A stretch of DNA of 64,000 bases. Source: Tiliqua scincoides (lineage: Eukaryota > Chordata > Lepidosauria > Squamata > Scincidae). Of the stretch, positions 33,511-64,000 are shown piece by piece. The translations under genes and the position numbers were made by a program. The notes below the pieces were generated by a model. It was given only the letters and a program-made list of their open reading frames with translations, was not told the DNA's origin and did not search any database. How positions within the stretch are numbered: the stretch's first letter is position 1; each line of letters begins with the position of its first letter. The stretch spans positions 76,810,754-76,874,753 of the forward strand of contig NC_089826.1 in assembly GCF_035046505.1 (NCBI RefSeq), read 5' to 3'.

Positions 33511-34357
33511 ATCTCTTGTTAACTACTTTACTTCTTTACATTGTAAAGAAATAAGATGCCACTTTCTCATAGCCGACATTGGATTTTATCTTTTTTGTCT
33601 TGTCATCAAACTGAAGACATCTCAAGGCAATGGAAATACTTTTAAAAAATCAAGCAGTCTCTCTTCCTTCCTTTAGAAGGAAGTACTAAATGCAAAAGAA
33701 CTTTCCCTTGTAAAGATTTTATCACCACTGAGCTGATTTTATAACAGGCTTGTTCTAGCTGAGATGAACTCGTGGCTATATTAAGGCTGCAGGTGCAACC
33801 TGTTCACATATTTTTGGCCTCCTGCCCTTTCAACTTCCTGGCAAAAATAACAAATGTTATTCTTGTTCAAAAGCATGTAGCACTTGCCTGTTCACCCTAA
33901 ATAGTTCATCATCAGTACCCTCCAAGCATCTCAAGTCGTAAATTATGAAGCAGAGAATTCTTGTAAAACCATGATCTCCCCCCCCCCCCCAATTATTGGA
34001 AACTTTGGTGTTCTTCTGAACTTCATAACAAGAGCAATGATGACTGGCAAGCTTCTGCCAAAAAAAAAAAAAAAAAAAAGCTGCTCACTGATCTTCCCCT
34101 GGAATTCACAGTTGCAAGAGAGAGGGTGTTGGGTTCGACAAGAGGTCACGGTGAGGTTCATCAGGCATAGGTAGTGCAAGTAACAAGATCCCCCATTATC
34201 TTCCCAATTGTTCCAGATTCAAATCCCCACTCAGCCAAGAAACCTGGCTTCCTCCTGGTTTCCTGGAAACCTAGTTTCCAGGTTCCTGGAACCTGGCTTC
34301 CTACTGGTTTTTTTGTTTTTGCATCACAGAGGTAAATTCTAGCAAGCTAATGACTGG
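33511..34357. other. No gene seen; A20 tract at 34060-34079
   Basis: Mixed sequence with a homopolymer A tract and a small MIR-like piece near 34210. Confidence 0.35.
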
Positions 34358-34622
34358 GGGCCCAATCCTATTCAACTTTCTAGCACTGGTGTAGCTAGTG
34401 CAACTAGGGGCAATGTGTGCTAGTGCAACTAGGGGCTAGGGCAACTAGGGGCAATGTAGCTAGTGCAACTAGGGGCAACTAGGGGCAATGCAGCCCCTAG
34501 GTAAGGGAACAAATGTTCCCATACCTTGAGGAGGACTCTGTGACTGCTTCCCCACCGCAGAATGCAGTGCACATCCCATCGGCACAGCTGCACCAGCACT
34601 GGAAAATTGGATAGGATTGGGC
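34358..34622 (+). mobile_element. Harbinger-like MITE with internal short-repeat expansion
   Basis: Starts gggcccaatcctattcaa and ends attggataggattgggc. The left part contains the phrase gcaactaggggcaa repeated several times (about 34395-34495), making it longer than its sisters. Confidence 0.75.
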
Positions 34623-34942
34623 ACTGGATCAGCCATCATATCTTGTCCCTTCCCGTCTGCTTCATTCAAACTGCCTGCTTCTTCCCATAGTTTTTATTTA
34701 ACAATTTGTAAGTGTAAGCTATGTGTCAGTGTGCTCTTTGCAATGTCTGCTTTTTTTTGTTAAAAAAGTTAATATGTAAACAGTTGTAAAATTTATTCAG
34801 TAAAATTTAAGCACTGCTATGTGATTGCCTGGGAGTTGAATGGGCCAGGCAGAGCTGGCCATGATGCTGACATACAGCACAATCCTAGGCATGTATACTC
34901 AGAAGCAAATCCCCTTGTGTTCAGTGGGGTATACTCCCAGGT

Positions 34943-35112
34943 AAGAGCCAGGATGGTGTAGTGGTTGGTGTTAGACCTGGAATTTCCAGGTTCAATACCT
35001 GCCCAGCCATGAAGCTTCCTGGGTGACCTTGGGCCAGTCACTATCACTGATCCTCACCTACCTTAAAGGGTTGTTGTGAGAACAGAAGGAAGGGAGGAAC
35101 TATGCTCATGTC
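34943..35112 (+). mobile_element. MIR-like SINE
   Basis: gagccaggatggtgtagtgg, aggttcaatacctgcccagc, cctgggtgaccttgggccag, ttaaagggttgttgtgagaa. A well-preserved SINE, preceded by a partial 90-bp MITE. Confidence 0.8.
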
Positions 35113-35890
35113 CACAACTCTCCACTTTCTGTTCTGTTCCCCTTTCCTTTTATAGAGGAAATGGAGGCAGTAGCTTGTGAGCTTCCAGGTAAGTGGGATT
35201 GCATGTGATGCGCATGCAATCTTACGTTGACACTTTGCTCTCGTGCACATGTATGCATACTACTGGTAAATGACCAGCTCATTGCTTCTCTTCCATCATT
35301 ACTCCATAAATGCCCATCTTAAGAGTCAATGATATTTCTTAAGAGTCAATGATAAGAGTCAAATATTTCATATGTAGCCAGTCTATATGACCAAAGCCAT
35401 ATTGAGATAAAAACTCTCATTCATTCTATCTATACACATTTATTTGAGGGGAGGCGCCTTGGTGTGGCCATCAACATTCTCAAGGTTATGTAAGGGTCTT
35501 TTGGTCTTTTTTTTTTTTTTTTTAAGGAAACTGTTTTGATGAATGTATTAGCACCTTTGTAGAAGCCAGGACGGGGAGGGGCCAAGGAACAGCAAAGGAA
35601 TATAGGACAACCCAGGAGCCTACAGATCAATGTGAGATCAGCCAGGGTGGGTGCTCAGGCATTGCTCCTTGGTGGTGCACTAGAGCTCAGGGGTAGCCAA
35701 TTTTTTTTTAAAAGATAAAAAAAGCAGATATTGAGTGTTGTGTAGCAAGTGTGGAGTTATAAATCTGAATTACTTTTTTCTACTACAAAATCATATAGTA
35801 AGTATGATATCTTAAACAACCTATTGGTTATTTCAGGGGTGGCCAACTTTTTAACATGAAGGCTCCTGCACCTTTGACAATTATGTAGAG

Positions 35891-36243
35891 CAGTGCTTTT
35901 CACACATTTAGCACCAGGACAGAATGAGATTCTGTCGGGACCCACCAGAAGTGATGTCATGACTGGAAGTGACATCATTAAGCAGGAAAATTTTTTAACT
36001 ATCCTAGGCTGCAATCCTACCCACACTTACCCAGGAGTAAGTTTCCTTTACTATCATTGTTAAAAGAATATACATAGTAGTTTGTTAAAAGTACAGGTCT
36101 ATAATATTTCCCCAAATGCAGTCACGTATCATGGTAGCATCAAGTCTAATATTAAAAATAAAATATTGAAATGAATGGGGACCCACCTGAAATTGTCTCA
36201 TGACCCACCTAGTGCGTCCTGACCCACAGCTTGAGAAACAGTG
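35891..36243 (+). mobile_element. hAT-Charlie-like MITE
   Basis: Starts cagtgcttttcacaca and ends cagcttgagaaacagtg. Flanks atgtagag and gtgtagag agree at 7 of 8 positions. Same family as 62821-63183. Confidence 0.8.
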
Positions 36244-36551
36244 GTGTAGAGGAGGGAATTTCAGCAGGTGCAGCTTGTCACCTGACAAGGAGAAGGTGCA
36301 CCTGCTAAAATTCCCTCCTCTACTGTACAGTTGTTAAAGGTCCAGGAGCTCTCCCATGGAAAGGTTGGCCATCCCTGGACTATAGAGCTAAGTACACAAC
36401 AGTTTTTCCCCATTTTTCATTTATGCCTTTTGAAGGGTTTGGGGCACTGGTCACTCCTCTGCAGCCAGCAGGTCTGCCGCGCCGCCCCCCCAATGTGCTT
36501 TGTAGTGCTAGTGGACACCCTCCTGGAAATCACCTCCTGAGCCCTGGAGAC

Positions 36552-36808
36552 CTTTTTCAGAAGTTCACTTTTCAGGAGATGCAGGACAGAACGAAACTTT
36601 GCACATGCTTTGAAGCATGCTCTGCAGTTCAGCTTTCAGGAGAGGCAAAGCATGCTCTGAACTTCGGTTTTCAGGAGAAAGGAACTTTGCACATGCTCTG
36701 AAGCATGCTGTGGAGTTCAGTTTTCAGGAGAAGCAGGGCGGAAAGGAACTCTGCACATACTCTGAAGTTTTCTGGAGAAAGGAACTTTGCACCTGCTCTG
36801 AAGCACTC
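36552..36808 (+). repeat. Tandem repeat upstream of SEL1L3
   Basis: A unit of about 50-80 bp with ttttcaggaga, gaactttgcacatgctctga and agcatgctctg-agttc is repeated about four times with shuffled order and length. It ends about 240 bases before the SEL1L3 start codon, right beside the CpG island. Confidence 0.8.
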
Positions 36809-37050
36809 TCCTCATCATCCTGACGGTCAAGGAGCCGCATCTCCCAGCCCGCCCCGAAGCCAGAGGCGAGGAAGGTGGAGCGAGCCCGCCAGCCAGCCAG
36901 GGGCAGCGCGCCCTCCCCGCCTGCGAGGCGGAGCAGCCGGGTGCACCTGCCGCGCCAGGGCGGCTCCTTGGCGAGCCGGAGGCTGGGCCAGGAAGCAGGA
37001 TCTGGGCACGGCGCCGCGTGGCAGGACTTCCTCGGCGGGCCGGCGCCGCG

Positions 37051-63834
<26,784 letters not shown>

Positions 63835-64000
63835 TAAATATGGCTATGAAAGTTATTGAGAGCCAAGGACAAATTTCTTAGCATGATTGTGATGATTAAA
63901 AAGAAAAAAAGTCTTGATTCATAGCACAGTTCTGTCACCCTCCATTGGCACCAACGCCACTGCACTGGTGGAGTACATACTGCATCCAGTGGTGGGGTTG

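Overview
This window is vertebrate nuclear DNA, most likely from a squamate reptile. The evidence is a BovB/RTE LINE, a Sauria-type SINE, CR1 3' ends, MIR-like SINEs and very many short DNA-transposon MITEs, all interleaved with long-intron genes that have canonical GT/AG splice sites. It holds two protein genes, arranged head-to-head and about 8.8 kb apart. SMIM20 is complete on the minus strand (3 coding exons, 67 codons). The first 16 coding exons of SEL1L3 lie on the plus strand, and the gene runs off the right edge. Both genes were recognised from remembered mammalian protein sequences; no search was run.

Layout. 1-23930: no gene that I can support. This is the flank downstream of SMIM20 (in mammals RBPJ lies further on this side) and is packed with nested MITEs, SINEs and LINE pieces. 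23931-28225: SMIM20 coding exons 3, 2 and 1 in that order along the plus strand; exon 1 lies in a CpG-rich promoter block with GABP/ETS-like and NRF1-like sites. 28226-37050: intergenic, with CR1 pieces, a LINE ORF2 C-terminal remnant, MIR-like SINEs and MITEs, ending in a short tandem repeat and a CpG island. 37051-63833: SEL1L3 exons 1-16, covering the signal peptide, N-terminal lumenal region, a LamG/concanavalin-like region and most of the Sel1 repeat array. The remaining Sel1 repeats and the C-terminal membrane segment lie outside. Introns are full of the same repeats.

Biology. SMIM20 (MITRAC7) is a mitochondrial inner-membrane micro-protein that stabilises newly made COX1 during complex IV assembly. 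Its C-terminus is also the reported source of the peptide phoenixin. SEL1L3 is a poorly understood membrane protein with Sel1-like repeats. Nothing suggests the two act together; they are neighbours in other vertebrates too.

The most noteworthy observations are: (i) an apparent Pro-to-Ala change inside the phoenixin-14 segment; (ii) a large MITE superfamily with a shared GGGC.CAATCCTAAC-like terminus and 3-bp target duplications, including a five-unit head-to-tail array in SMIM20 intron 1; (iii) two related long-hairpin repeats in SEL1L3 introns 7 and 15; (iv) several elements with perfect target-site duplications; and (v) a promoter-proximal tandem repeat upstream of SEL1L3. I found no unknown gene system; the novelty is in repeat structure and in small protein or regulatory details.
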